The position numbers and the translations under genes were made by a program. A model generated the notes under the pieces. That model was not told the DNA's origin. It ran no database searches and worked only from the letters and a program-made list of their open reading frames with translations. Positions 1-6,804 of a stretch of DNA of 12,570 nt are shown piece by piece. The DNA comes from LMUY01 sp964657445 (GTDB taxonomy: Bacteria > Pseudomonadota > Alphaproteobacteria > Acetobacterales > Acetobacteraceae), in contig CAZZVB010000135.1 of assembly GCA_964657445.1 (NCBI GenBank), forward strand, positions 1 through 12,570, written 5' to 3'. Position 1 is the first letter of the stretch, and every line of letters begins with the position of its first letter.

Positions 1-302
1 TCGAGGGCGACCTCAAGATGGGGATCGGCTCACTGCCGGCGAAGCTGGGTGTGGAGAAGGCGGCGCGGCTGGCATGTGTCGTCATGGCGGCGCCGCAGGT
101 GGTCGTCATCGGATTGCTGCTGCATTGGGGCCTGCCGCTCTATGCCGGGATCGTCATGCTGCTGCTGCTGACGCAACTGGCGCTGATGGTGCGCTTTCTG
201 GCGGACCCGCGCGGCCGGGCGCCCTGGTACAACGGCACGGGAACGACGCTCTACGTGCTGGGCATGCTGGCGAGCGCCATCGCCCTGCGGCCAGCCGTAT
301 GA
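1..302 (+). CDS. bchG: Bacteriochlorophyll synthase BchG, C-terminal part (5' end outside window)
   Basis: This is the last 99 codons of a UbiA-family prenyltransferase; the reading frame enters at base 3 and is open to the window edge. BchG esterifies bacteriochlorophyllide a with geranylgeranyl diphosphate in the cytoplasmic membrane. The visible part starts with EGDLKMGIGSLPAKLG, which matches the second conserved motif of chlorophyll synthases (EGD...MGI.SLP). Two hydrophobic helices follow (about bases 75-180), then a polar loop ending in WYNGTG, then a last helix. The TGA stop (300-302) overlaps the ATG of the next gene by four bases. The identification rests on the motif and on the downstream bchP context, since other UbiA members such as UbiA or heme O synthase lack this neighbourhood. 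The N-terminal Asp-rich motif is not in the window. Confidence 0.88.
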   Translation, partial: EGDLKMGIGSLPAKLGVEKAARLACVVMAAPQVVVIGLLLHWGLPLYAGIVMLLLLTQLALMVRFLADPRGRAPWYNGTGTTLYVLGMLASAIALRPAV

Positions 303-1633
303 CGAAGCAGCTCGGCTTGCTCGGAATCGCGCGACTCGGCCTGGTGCAGGCTGCGCTGGGCGCCGTCGTGGTCTTGGCGACGTCCACGCTGAACCGCGTG
401 ATGGTGGTGGAATGGTCGATCCCGGCGATCGTGCCGGGTGCGCTGGTGGCGCTGCACTACGCGATCCAGGTGCTGCGGCCGCGGATGGGATATGGCTCGG
501 ACATCGGGCAGCGCCGCACGCCGTGGATCATCGGCGGGATGGCGGCCTTGGCGCTAGGCGCGATCGGCGCGGCGGTTGCGACGGCGATCATGGGCGATCA
601 CCGGATCGCGGGACTCGCCGGCGCCGTCGTCGCGTTCTCGTTCATCGGCGGCGGAGTCGGCGCCTGCGGCACGTCGCTGCTGGTGCTGCTGGCGGGGATG
701 ACGGCGCCGCAGCGCCGGCCCGCGGCGGCCGCGACGGCCTGGATCATGATGATCGCCGGCATCGCCATCACGGCCGGCGTCGCCGGGCATATGCTGCAAC
801 CCTTCTCCCCCACGCGCCTGGTCGTGGTGACCGCCGTGGTGGCGGTGATCGCGTTCACGATGACCGTGCTGGCGGTCTGGCGGGTCGAACCCGTTGGCGC
901 GGCCGCGGCCGAGACCGGGCCGCGCGTGGCGTTCGGCGCGGCGTTGCGCCAGGTCTGGGCCGATGACCGGGCGCGGCAATTCGCGATCTTCGTGTTCCTC
1001 TCCATGCTCGCCTACAGCGCGCAGGAACTGGTGCTGGAGCCGTTCGCCGGCGCGGTGTTCCACCTGACGCCGGGCGAATCGACTAGCTTCGTCGGGTTGC
1101 AGCATGGCGGCGTGCTGCTGGGCATGCTGATCGTGGCCGTCGCCGGCAGCCGGGGGCGGAGCGCCGGGTCGATGCGGCTGTGGACGATCGGCGGCTGCGC
1201 CGGGTCCGGGGCAGCGATCCTGCTGCTCGGCCTCTGCGGATTGGCCGGCGATGCTGCGGCGCTGCGGCCAGCGGTGTTCCTGATGGGCGTGGCCAACGGC
1301 ACGTTCGCGGTGTCGGCCATCGGCGCGATGATGACGCTGGCCGGGCAGGGTGCTCCCGCCGGGCACCAATCGCAGGCCGGCACTCGGATGGGCGTCTGGG
1401 GTGCGGCGCAGGCGCTGGCCTTTGCCGGTGGCGGGCTGCTCAGCACCAGCGCCAGCGATCTGGCCCGCGCGCTGCTCGGTTCGCCGTCCATCGCCTACGC
1501 CGCGGTATTCGCCGGGGAGGCGCTGCTGTTCCTCTGGGCCGCGCGCCAGGCGATGGCCGTCTTCAAGCATGCCGGACCGGTGCAAACCCGGCCGAACCGA
1601 CTGTCCCTCATGCCAGCAACCGGAGACGTATGA
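299..1633 (+). CDS. PucC/LhaA/Orf428-family MFS protein (BCD family), Bchl/antenna-associated
   Basis: This 444-residue protein is almost entirely hydrophobic, with about twelve predicted membrane helices, and belongs to the bacteriochlorophyll-delivery (BCD) branch of the major facilitator superfamily. The family signature is clear at residues 60-80: RPRMGYGSDIGQRR followed by a GG-ended helix. The proteins PucC and LhaA are needed for assembly of light-harvesting complexes. The homologue between bchG and bchP in Rhodobacter (Orf428) sits in the same place as this gene and is thought to shuttle or shield Bchl. I chose ATG 299 because it overlaps the bchG stop as ATGA and precedes the first helix. 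The frame is open further upstream, but only because of high GC. The stop overlaps the bchP start as ATGA. The exact substrate is not shown by the sequence. Confidence 0.87.
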   Translation: MTKQLGLLGIARLGLVQAALGAVVVLATSTLNRVMVVEWSIPAIVPGALVALHYAIQVLRPRMGYGSDIGQRRTPWIIGGMAALALGAIGAAVATAIMGDHRIAGLAGAVVAFSFIGGGVGACGTSLLVLLAGMTAPQRRPAAAATAWIMMIAGIAITAGVAGHMLQPFSPTRLVVVTAVVAVIAFTMTVLAVWRVEPVGAAAAETGPRVAFGAALRQVWADDRARQFAIFVFLSMLAYSAQELVLEPFAGAVFHLTPGESTSFVGLQHGGVLLGMLIVAVAGSRGRSAGSMRLWTIGGCAGSGAAILLLGLCGLAGDAAALRPAVFLMGVANGTFAVSAIGAMMTLAGQGAPAGHQSQAGTRMGVWGAAQALAFAGGGLLSTSASDLARALLGSPSIAYAAVFAGEALLFLWAARQAMAVFKHAGPVQTRPNRLSLMPATGDV

Positions 1634-2823
1634 TGACGCAGACGTACGATGTCGTTGTGGTCGGCGGCGGCCCGGCGGGTGCGACCGCCGCCTGGGACCT
1701 GGCCAGGTCCGGCCGGTCCGTCCTGCTGCTGGACCGCGCAGGCCGCATCAAGCCCTGCGGCGGCGCGATCCCGCCCCGCATGATGCGCGACTTCGACATC
1801 CCCGAGCACATGCTCGTCGCGCGCGCCACCTCCGCCCGGATGGTGTCGCCGTCCGACAAGCAGGTGGACATGCCGATCAACACCGGCGGCTTTGTCGGCA
1901 TGGTGGATCGCGAGCACTTCGACGAGTGGCTGCGTGAGCGCGCCGCCCTGGCCGGCGCCGAACGGCGCGACGGCACTTTCGTCAAGCTCGACCGCGACGA
2001 GGATGGCGTGGCCGTGGTGCGCTATAATCCACGGTCTGCCGCGCATGGGTCGGAGCCGGAGCAGGTCCGCGCGAGGGTTGTGGTTGGCGCCGATGGGGCC
2101 AATTCCGCCGTAGCCCGGCAATGCGTGCCGGGCGCGGAGAAGATGAAGTTCGTGTTCGCCTATCATGAGATCGTCCGCTCCCCGAAGGAGCAGGAGTTCG
2201 ATCAGAGCCGCTGCGACATCTACTACCGCGGTTCGCTCTCCCCGGACTTCTATAGCTGGATCTTCCCGCACGGCGACACCACCAGCATCGGCACCGGCTC
2301 TGCCAAGAAGGGCTTTGCGCTGCGTAAGGCAGTGGGCGACCTGCGCGGCATCACGGGGCTGGCCGGCGTCGAGACGCTGCGCCGCGAGGGTGCGCCGATC
2401 CCGCTGAAGCCGCTGAAGCGGTGGGATAATGGCCGCGACGTGATCCTGGCCGGCGATGCAGCCGGCGTGGTGGCGCCGGCGTCGGGTGAGGGGCTGTATT
2501 ACGCGATGCTGGGCGGCCGGCTCGCGGCAGACTCGGTCGAGGGGCTGTGCCAGACCGGCGACGCCCGTGCCCTGAAAACCGCCCGCAAGCGCTTCATGAA
2601 GGAGCATGGCATGGTGTTCATGGTGCTCGGCGCCATGCAGTGGTTCTGGTACTCGAACGACAAGCGGCGAGAAAGCTTCGTCAAGATCTGCAAGGACAAA
2701 GACGTCCAGCAGATGACTTGGGAAAGCTACATGAACAAGAAGCTGACCCGGAAGAAGCCCGTCCAGCAGGTCCGCATCTTCTTCAAGGATCTTGCGCACC
2801 TGGTGGGGCTGGCACAGGCGTGA
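1630..2823 (+). CDS. bchP: Geranylgeranyl diphosphate/geranylgeranyl-Bchl reductase BchP
   Basis: BchP reduces three double bonds of the geranylgeranyl tail of Bchl a (or of free GGPP) to give the phytyl tail, using NADPH and FAD. The 397-residue length is typical of the family. It has an N-terminal Rossmann FAD site (VVVGGGPAGATAA, about residues 9-21), the BchP/ChlP signature PCGGAIP (42-48), the GADGANS motif (153-159), and the second FAD motif GDAAGVVAPASGEG (275-288). The C-terminal helical part is Lys- and aromatic-rich, as in other BchP proteins. Two tandem Met codons exist (1630 and 1633). The first makes an ATGA overlap with the upstream stop and is the more likely start. The stop overlaps the tspO GTG. 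The family resembles digeranylgeranylglycerophospholipid reductases, but the bchG neighbour decides the call. Confidence 0.95.
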   Translation: MMTQTYDVVVVGGGPAGATAAWDLARSGRSVLLLDRAGRIKPCGGAIPPRMMRDFDIPEHMLVARATSARMVSPSDKQVDMPINTGGFVGMVDREHFDEWLRERAALAGAERRDGTFVKLDRDEDGVAVVRYNPRSAAHGSEPEQVRARVVVGADGANSAVARQCVPGAEKMKFVFAYHEIVRSPKEQEFDQSRCDIYYRGSLSPDFYSWIFPHGDTTSIGTGSAKKGFALRKAVGDLRGITGLAGVETLRREGAPIPLKPLKRWDNGRDVILAGDAAGVVAPASGEGLYYAMLGGRLAADSVEGLCQTGDARALKTARKRFMKEHGMVFMVLGAMQWFWYSNDKRRESFVKICKDKDVQQMTWESYMNKKLTRKKPVQQVRIFFKDLAHLVGLAQA

Positions 2824-3332
2824 CCTTCTTCGGCCCCGATACGGACACCATCCTGATTGCCATCGCCGCGACGACGTTCGTGCTGGGCGTGGGGGGTGCG
2901 GTGACCGAAATCGGGCCGTGGTACACATCCCTCCGCAAGCCGAGCTGGCAGCCGCCGAACTGGCTGTTCGCACCCGCTTGGACGATCATCGGCATCCTGA
3001 CTGCGTGGTCCGGCGTGCTGGCGTGGAAGGCGGCCCCCAGCGCAGAGGCCCGCGCCACGATCATCACGCTGTTCGCACTCAATGGGCTGCTGAACATCGG
3101 CTGGAGCCTGCTGTTCTTCAAATTGCACCGCCCCGACTGGGCGTTGGCCGAAGTCGTGCCTTTGTGGCTTTCCGTCGCCGCGCTGGTGGTGGCCTTCCTG
3201 CCTTTGTCCACGCAAGCGAGCTTGCTGCTGCTGCCCTACCTCGTGTGGGTGATCTTCGCGGCCGTGCTGAACCGCGCGGTCGTCAACCTCAATCGACCCT
3301 TCGGCCGGATCGCCGGCAATCAAATCCAATGA
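2820..3332 (+). CDS. tspO: TspO/MBR (CrtK) tryptophan-rich sensory membrane protein
   Basis: This is a 170-residue integral membrane protein with five predicted helices, the standard TspO size and topology. Family motifs are present: WYTSLRKPSWQPPNWLF (residues 34-50), N-GLLNIGWS (88-96) and the last-helix stretch FAAVLNRAVVNLN (146-158). TspO proteins bind porphyrins. In Rhodobacter the protein sits in the photosynthesis gene cluster and dampens pigment gene expression under oxygen, possibly by moving tetrapyrrole intermediates; that role is established there and inferred here. The start is GTG 2820, forming a GTGA overlap with the bchP stop. No ATG exists at a sensible place, and the first helix follows directly. 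The stop overlaps the hemC ATG by four bases, so expression is probably coupled to both BchP and HemC. Confidence 0.93.
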   Translation: MTFFGPDTDTILIAIAATTFVLGVGGAVTEIGPWYTSLRKPSWQPPNWLFAPAWTIIGILTAWSGVLAWKAAPSAEARATIITLFALNGLLNIGWSLLFFKLHRPDWALAEVVPLWLSVAALVVAFLPLSTQASLLLLPYLVWVIFAAVLNRAVVNLNRPFGRIAGNQIQ

Positions 3333-4399
3333 AAGTTCGGGAGCAAGACGTGACGCAGATGATGTCGAACGAGCTCGAGGCCGGTCTGCGGCCCGCACAG
3401 AGTCGCCGTGTCCACCAGGCCCCGCCCGCCCCGGCGGTCAAGAAGCACAGCCGGTCGCTGCCGCTGCGGGTCGGCACACGCGCTTCGCCGCTGGCCTTGT
3501 GGCAGACGCGCGACTTCCTGCGCCTGCTGACCCGGTTCTGCCCGGTGCTGCGCGGCATGGACGCGTTCCACGAGCACGCGATCAGCACCACCGGTGACCG
3601 CGTGCAGGACCGCAAGCTGGCGGAGATCGGCGGCAAGGGCCTATTCGCCAAGGAAATCCACGAGGCGCTGTCTGACGGCCGCATCGACTTCGCGGTGCAC
3701 AGCCTGAAGGACCTCGAGACCAAGATGCCCGACGGCATCGTGCTGGCCTGCACGCTGAAGCGCGAGGATGCGCGCGACGCGATCGTGCTGGGCATGGATG
3801 CGCCGGCGTGCGAGTCGGACAATCCGTATGCGCCGTTGCGCCACGGGGCTGTCATCGGCACCTCTTCGATCCGCCGCCAGGCGCAGATGCTGCACGTCCG
3901 CCCCGACCTGCAAATCAAGCTGATCCGCGGCAACGTGCAGTCCCGCCTCGCCAAGGTGCGTGACGACCAGTACGACGCGACCTTGCTGGCACTCGCCGGG
4001 TTGCGCCGGATGGACCTGGAGCACGAGGCGTCGGTCGTGATCGCCCCGGACGTGATGGTGCCGGCGGTGGGCCAAGGCATCGTCGGCATCACCGTGCGGG
4101 AGCGCGACGTCGAATTGCGCGAATTGCTCGCCGCCATCGAGGATCGCGAGGCCCGCGCCGTTTCGACGGCGGAGCGGTCGATGCAGCAGGTGCTGGACGG
4201 GTCGTGCTCGACCCCGATCGGCGGCCATGCCCGCGTGATCGACGGCGTGCTGACGCTGACGGGGCTGGTCGCGCGGGGCGATGGCAGCTTTTTGCTGAAG
4301 CGCACGGTTTCGGGTTCGCCTGCGGATGCGGCGCGGATCGGCGCGGAGCTGGGCGCGAGCCTGCGGGCGGACAGCCCGGCGGATATCTTCGTCGCTTAG
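3329..4399 (+). CDS. hemC: Porphobilinogen deaminase (hydroxymethylbilane synthase) HemC
   Basis: HemC polymerises four porphobilinogens into hydroxymethylbilane, the linear precursor of all tetrapyrroles including Bchl and heme. The core begins at PLRVGTRASPLALWQT (about residue 45). It carries IGGKGLF (100-106), the catalytic Asp in HSLKD (D128), GTSSIRRQAQ (177-186), RGNVQSRL (200-207), and the cofactor-anchoring Cys in DGSCSTPIGG (C293). With ATG 3329 (ATGA overlap with tspO) the protein is 356 residues, about 45 longer than typical HemC, because of a Pro/Ala/Arg-rich N-terminal extension. Alternative starts are GTG 3350, which has a GGAG six bases upstream (3340-3343), and ATG 3359 or 3362. 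All keep some extension. It is the last gene of the run. The following palindrome lacks a clear T-tract. Confidence 0.95.
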   Translation: MKVREQDVTQMMSNELEAGLRPAQSRRVHQAPPAPAVKKHSRSLPLRVGTRASPLALWQTRDFLRLLTRFCPVLRGMDAFHEHAISTTGDRVQDRKLAEIGGKGLFAKEIHEALSDGRIDFAVHSLKDLETKMPDGIVLACTLKREDARDAIVLGMDAPACESDNPYAPLRHGAVIGTSSIRRQAQMLHVRPDLQIKLIRGNVQSRLAKVRDDQYDATLLALAGLRRMDLEHEASVVIAPDVMVPAVGQGIVGITVRERDVELRELLAAIEDREARAVSTAERSMQQVLDGSCSTPIGGHARVIDGVLTLTGLVARGDGSFLLKRTVSGSPADAARIGAELGASLRADSPADIFVA

Positions 4400-4410
4400 C
4401 TCCTTCCTCA

Positions 4411-4453
4411 TCTCCCTCTCCCTCCGGGAGAGGATTTGAAGATAGAGCGGGTG
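4411..4453. repeat. Palindromic intergenic repeat, copy 1
   Basis: Between the convergent hemC and hydrolase genes there is an 8-bp inverted repeat, CCTCTCCC (4415-4422) and GGGAGAGG (4426-4433), with a three-base loop. The segment 4418-4451 aligns with 6767-6802 upstream of quiC at about 28 of 36 columns, including the distal GAGCGGG. This marks it as one copy of a dispersed element rather than an isolated hairpin. It could act as a weak bidirectional terminator, but neither side has a good T-run. CTCTCCC/GGGAGAG palindromes of this kind are common between genes in many proteobacteria. Confidence 0.6.
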
Positions 4454-4454
4454 T

Positions 4455-5378
4455 TCAGGACCTAAGGAAGGCCCTAAGCGGCGCCAGCGAGCGTTCCGGG
4501 TCCTCCTCGAACGGCACGTGTCCCAGTCCGGGTAGCGGCACCAGCGTCGCGTGGGGCAGGGCGCGCATGTAGTCGGCCGAGTTGGGGAACGGGATCATCC
4601 CGTCCTTCTCGCCCCATAGCAGCAGGGTCGGCGTCTGGATTCGCGGCAACAGGGTGGCCGGGTCGGCGAGCATGACCTGGCCCATGCGGGCGACGATGGC
4701 GGACCGGACGCCGGGCGCCAGCATCATGTCGCGGTAGCGCGTCACGGTGGCGTCGGTCAGCCGGTCCGGGTTGGCGTAGGCCGGCGCGATGCTGGCCCGC
4801 AGCATCGGCTTGGGCAGCGTGTAGGGCAGCAGCCGCAGCATCAACGGCACATCGGGCTTCTTGCCGTAGTCGAACCCCTGGCTGGCAAAGCCATCGGGTG
4901 AGACCAGCACCAGCTTGTCCAGACGCTCCGGATGGCTGAGCGCGAAGGTCCAGGCGATTTTCCCGCCGAGCGAGTTGCCGACCAAGGTGGCGCGAGGGAT
5001 GCCAAGCCGGTCCATCACCGCAACGATGACGGCGATGGCGCGCTGGTCCGAATAGTCGTTGGCCGGATCTGGGCCCGTCAGTCCGAAACCGGGCAGATCG
5101 AAGCGGACGACCCGGTAGTCCGCCGAAAGCGCGTTCGCCCAAGCATCCCAGGTCAGCAGACTGGAGCCGAAGCCGTGCAGCAGCACGATGGCCGGGGCGT
5201 CGCGCGGCCCGGTATCCTTGAGGTGCAGCCGCAACCCGGCGACTTCGATATAGTCGGCCGGCGACACCGCGTATGCCGCATCCAGCGCGGCGCGGGACTT
5301 GTCGGGCGTGTAGAGCCAGGCGACCCCGGCGCCGAGCGCCAGGACGAGAAAGACGGTCGCCAACATCCAGCGATTCAT
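4455..5378 (-). CDS. Alpha/beta-fold hydrolase with N-terminal membrane anchor or signal peptide
   Basis: This 307-residue protein has one N-terminal hydrophobic helix (about residues 4-22, WMLATVFLVLALGAGVAWLY) followed by a complete alpha/beta hydrolase domain. Visible features are the oxyanion HGFG (68-71), the nucleophile elbow GNSLGG (Ser136), the acid in GEKDG (Asp259) and the catalytic His in GLGHVPFEE (His287), a full Ser-Asp-His triad. The domain probably lies on the periplasmic side, attached or released. The substrate is unknown. Esterases, C-C bond hydrolases and lactonases share this fold, and the export signal argues against the cytoplasmic enol-lactonase PcaD. The start is ATG 5378, which puts the hydrophobic helix at the N-terminus, with GGAG eleven bases upstream. 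The open frame beyond it is composition-driven. The gene is divergent from pcaH across 110 bases and convergent with hemC. Confidence 0.85.
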   Translation of the reverse strand: MNRWMLATVFLVLALGAGVAWLYTPDKSRAALDAAYAVSPADYIEVAGLRLHLKDTGPRDAPAIVLLHGFGSSLLTWDAWANALSADYRVVRFDLPGFGLTGPDPANDYSDQRAIAVIVAVMDRLGIPRATLVGNSLGGKIAWTFALSHPERLDKLVLVSPDGFASQGFDYGKKPDVPLMLRLLPYTLPKPMLRASIAPAYANPDRLTDATVTRYRDMMLAPGVRSAIVARMGQVMLADPATLLPRIQTPTLLLWGEKDGMIPFPNSADYMRALPHATLVPLPGLGHVPFEEDPERSLAPLRAFLRS

Positions 5379-5488
5379 GCAGTCCGATGCTCCGGGTGAG
5401 CGCCCACTATACCATAGCCGGCGGCGCGCGCCGTCTCGCCATCCCGTCCGAGGCTGGCTAAGCTGCCAAAAGATGGAGAAACGCCGCG
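5379..5488. promoter_or_regulatory. Divergent intergenic region between hydrolase and pcaH
   Basis: These 110 bases separate divergently read genes and must hold promoters for the hydrolase and probably for pcaHG-quiC. On the minus strand TATAGT (complement of 5405-5410) resembles a -10 box about 27 bases before the hydrolase start, without a convincing -35. A small inverted repeat, CTAT-ACC-ATAG (5407-5417), overlaps it. The pcaH ribosome-binding site is GGAG at 5475-5478, ten bases before ATG 5489. I see no PcaQ-type or other recognisable operator, and no regulator gene is adjacent. Confidence 0.35.
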
Positions 5489-6211
5489 ATGTCCGAGTCA
5501 GAAACGCTGCCGTTCCGCCCGTTTTCCCCCGCGACACAGCCCCCGCTGGATGCGCCGGGATACCGCAGCACGGCCAAGCGGCACCCAACCCGGGCGCTCG
5601 TGCGGCTGCCATCCGGGCACACCTACACGGAGACGGCCGCACCCCGGTTCGACCCGGCGCAGTATGCTCCGGAGACGGACCTCACCCACGGCAAGGGCGC
5701 GCTGGGTGAGCGGATCATCGTGGAAGGCCGGGTGGTGGACGAGGACGGCCGCCCGCAGCCCGGCGTGATGATCGAGATCTGGCAGGCAAACGCGGCCGGG
5801 CGCTACGACCATGAACGCGATCAGCACGACGCGCCGCTGGACGCGAATTTCCACGGCACGGGGCGGATTTTCAGCGACGCCGAGGGGCGCTACCGCTTCA
5901 CCTCGATCAAGCCCGGCGCGTATCCGTGGCGCAACCATCACAATGCCTGGCGGCCGAACCACATCCATTACAGCCTGTTCGGCGCCGGGTTCGCGCAGCG
6001 CATGATCACCCAGATGTATTTCCCGGGCGACCCGCTGCTGGCGCTCGACCCGATCTTCCTCGCGACGCCGGACGAGGCGGCGCGCAACCGGCTGATCGCC
6101 GCCTTCGACCTCGACATCACGCAGCCGGAATGGGCGCTCGGCTACCGGTTTGACTTCGTGCTGCGCGGACGCGGGCAGACGCCGTTCGAGGATGCGGAGC
6201 ACGCCCATTGA
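5489..6211 (+). CDS. pcaH: Protocatechuate 3,4-dioxygenase beta subunit PcaH
   Basis: PcaH is the iron-carrying subunit of the intradiol dioxygenase that opens protocatechuate between its hydroxyls to give 3-carboxy-cis,cis-muconate, in the cytoplasm, with PcaG as partner. The protein has 240 residues, the usual size. All four Fe(III) ligands of the family are visible: Tyr106 (AGRYDHE), Tyr145 (KPGAYPWRN), His158 and His160 (RPNHIHYS). The conserved Arg155 and Trp147 of the active site are also present. The N-terminal part (HPTRALVRLPSGHTYTE) is the usual PcaH lead-in before the beta-sandwich. The start is ATG 5489 with GGAG ten bases upstream. The TGA stop overlaps the pcaG TTG start by four bases, consistent with equimolar alpha/beta synthesis. 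Confidence 0.96.
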   Translation: MSESETLPFRPFSPATQPPLDAPGYRSTAKRHPTRALVRLPSGHTYTETAAPRFDPAQYAPETDLTHGKGALGERIIVEGRVVDEDGRPQPGVMIEIWQANAAGRYDHERDQHDAPLDANFHGTGRIFSDAEGRYRFTSIKPGAYPWRNHHNAWRPNHIHYSLFGAGFAQRMITQMYFPGDPLLALDPIFLATPDEAARNRLIAAFDLDITQPEWALGYRFDFVLRGRGQTPFEDAEHAH

Positions 6212-6744
6212 CCGCCGCCACCACCAGCCAGACGATCGGGCCGTACTGGCACCTGCTGGAGGATAAGTCCTGGTCTGACCTGACCCGGTTTGGCGTGGAG
6301 GGTGAACGGATCGCGGTGATCGGCACCATCACGGACGGCGACGGCCTGCCGGTGACCGACGCCTGTGTGGAGCTGTGGCAACCGATGCCGCCGCCGCGCC
6401 CGGGCTGGAATGGCTTCGGCCGGGCAGGGACGGATATCGAGGGCAACTACCGCTTCATCACGCTGAAGCCCGAGCCGGTGCCGGGTGCGGCCGGGGCCAA
6501 CGCCTACCAGGCGCCGCACGTGGCGTTGACCTTGTTCGCCCGCGGCATGCTGATCCATCTGCAGACGCGCGCCTATTTCGACGGCGAGCCGCTGAACGAG
6601 GCCGACCCGCTGCTCTCCAGCCTGGAGCCGGAGCGCCGGGCGACCCTGGTGGCCAAGCCGGTCGGCGAACGCGACGGCCTGCCCGCCTGGCGGCTCGACA
6701 TCCGCTTGCAGGGGGCGGATGAGACCGTGTTCCTCGACGTTTAG
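6208..6744 (+). CDS. pcaG: Protocatechuate 3,4-dioxygenase alpha subunit PcaG
   Basis: PcaG forms the (alpha-beta)n dioxygenase with PcaH and contributes to the active-site wall without binding iron. The 178-residue protein shows the alpha-subunit opening TSQTIGPYWHLL (residues 6-17), then the intradiol beta-sandwich with GLPVTDACVELWQP, GNYRFITLKPEPVP and HVALTLFARGML. It lacks the Tyr-Tyr-His-His ligand set of PcaH, as expected. The start is TTG 6208, overlapping the pcaH stop as TTGA. No ATG or GTG is available before the SQT motif, so the rare start is well supported. The length is a little shorter than the well-studied Pseudomonas subunit. It is followed by a 60-base gap holding a palindromic repeat, then quiC. 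Confidence 0.94.
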   Translation: MTAATTSQTIGPYWHLLEDKSWSDLTRFGVEGERIAVIGTITDGDGLPVTDACVELWQPMPPPRPGWNGFGRAGTDIEGNYRFITLKPEPVPGAAGANAYQAPHVALTLFARGMLIHLQTRAYFDGEPLNEADPLLSSLEPERRATLVAKPVGERDGLPAWRLDIRLQGADETVFLDV

Positions 6745-6803
6745 GGTGAGTTCCTTGTTTCACCCGCTCCCTGAGGGAGAGGGCTTTCAGGATTGGAGCG
6801 GGG
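6744..6803 (+). repeat. Palindromic intergenic repeat, copy 2, containing the quiC ribosome-binding site
   Basis: The pcaG-quiC gap holds three possible helices. These are GGGTGA (6744-6749) with TCACCC (6760-6765), CTCCC (6767-6771) with GGGAG (6775-6779), and CCCGCTCC (6763-6770) with GGAGCGGG (6795-6802). The third excludes the other two and pairs the GGAG at 6795-6798 that lies six bases before GTG 6805. The segment 6767-6802 is a second copy of the element after hemC. Base pairing is seen directly; any regulatory effect is inference. Confidence 0.6.
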
Positions 6804-6804
6804 A

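Noticed and set aside
74..298. Upstream extension of the PucC-like protein to an earlier ATG at 74
   Set aside because: The extension would overlap bchG by over 220 bases, is Arg/His-rich rather than membrane-like, and the ATGA junction at 299 gives the usual start.
1495..2973. Minus-strand open frame (about 492 codons) opposite bchP and tspO
   Set aside because: It is antisense to conserved coding sequence and its Arg/His/Ala-rich product has no domain features.
4411..4453. Classic rho-independent terminator after hemC
   Set aside because: The stem is strong but no T-run follows on either strand. It is better described as a repeat copy.
4455..5378. Hydrolase as PcaD (3-oxoadipate enol-lactonase)
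   Set aside because: An N-terminal membrane helix or signal peptide points outside the cytoplasm, where the PcaD substrate is made, and no PcaD-specific feature was seen.
5379..5642. Upstream extension of the hydrolase to an ATG at 5642
   Set aside because: It would run through the divergent promoter region and into pcaH, and would bury the signal/anchor helix 90 residues inside the protein.
6793..6804. TTG 6793 as the quiC start
   Set aside because: It lies inside the repeat with no ribosome-binding site at a proper distance, while GTG 6805 has GGAG six bases upstream. TTG cannot be fully excluded.
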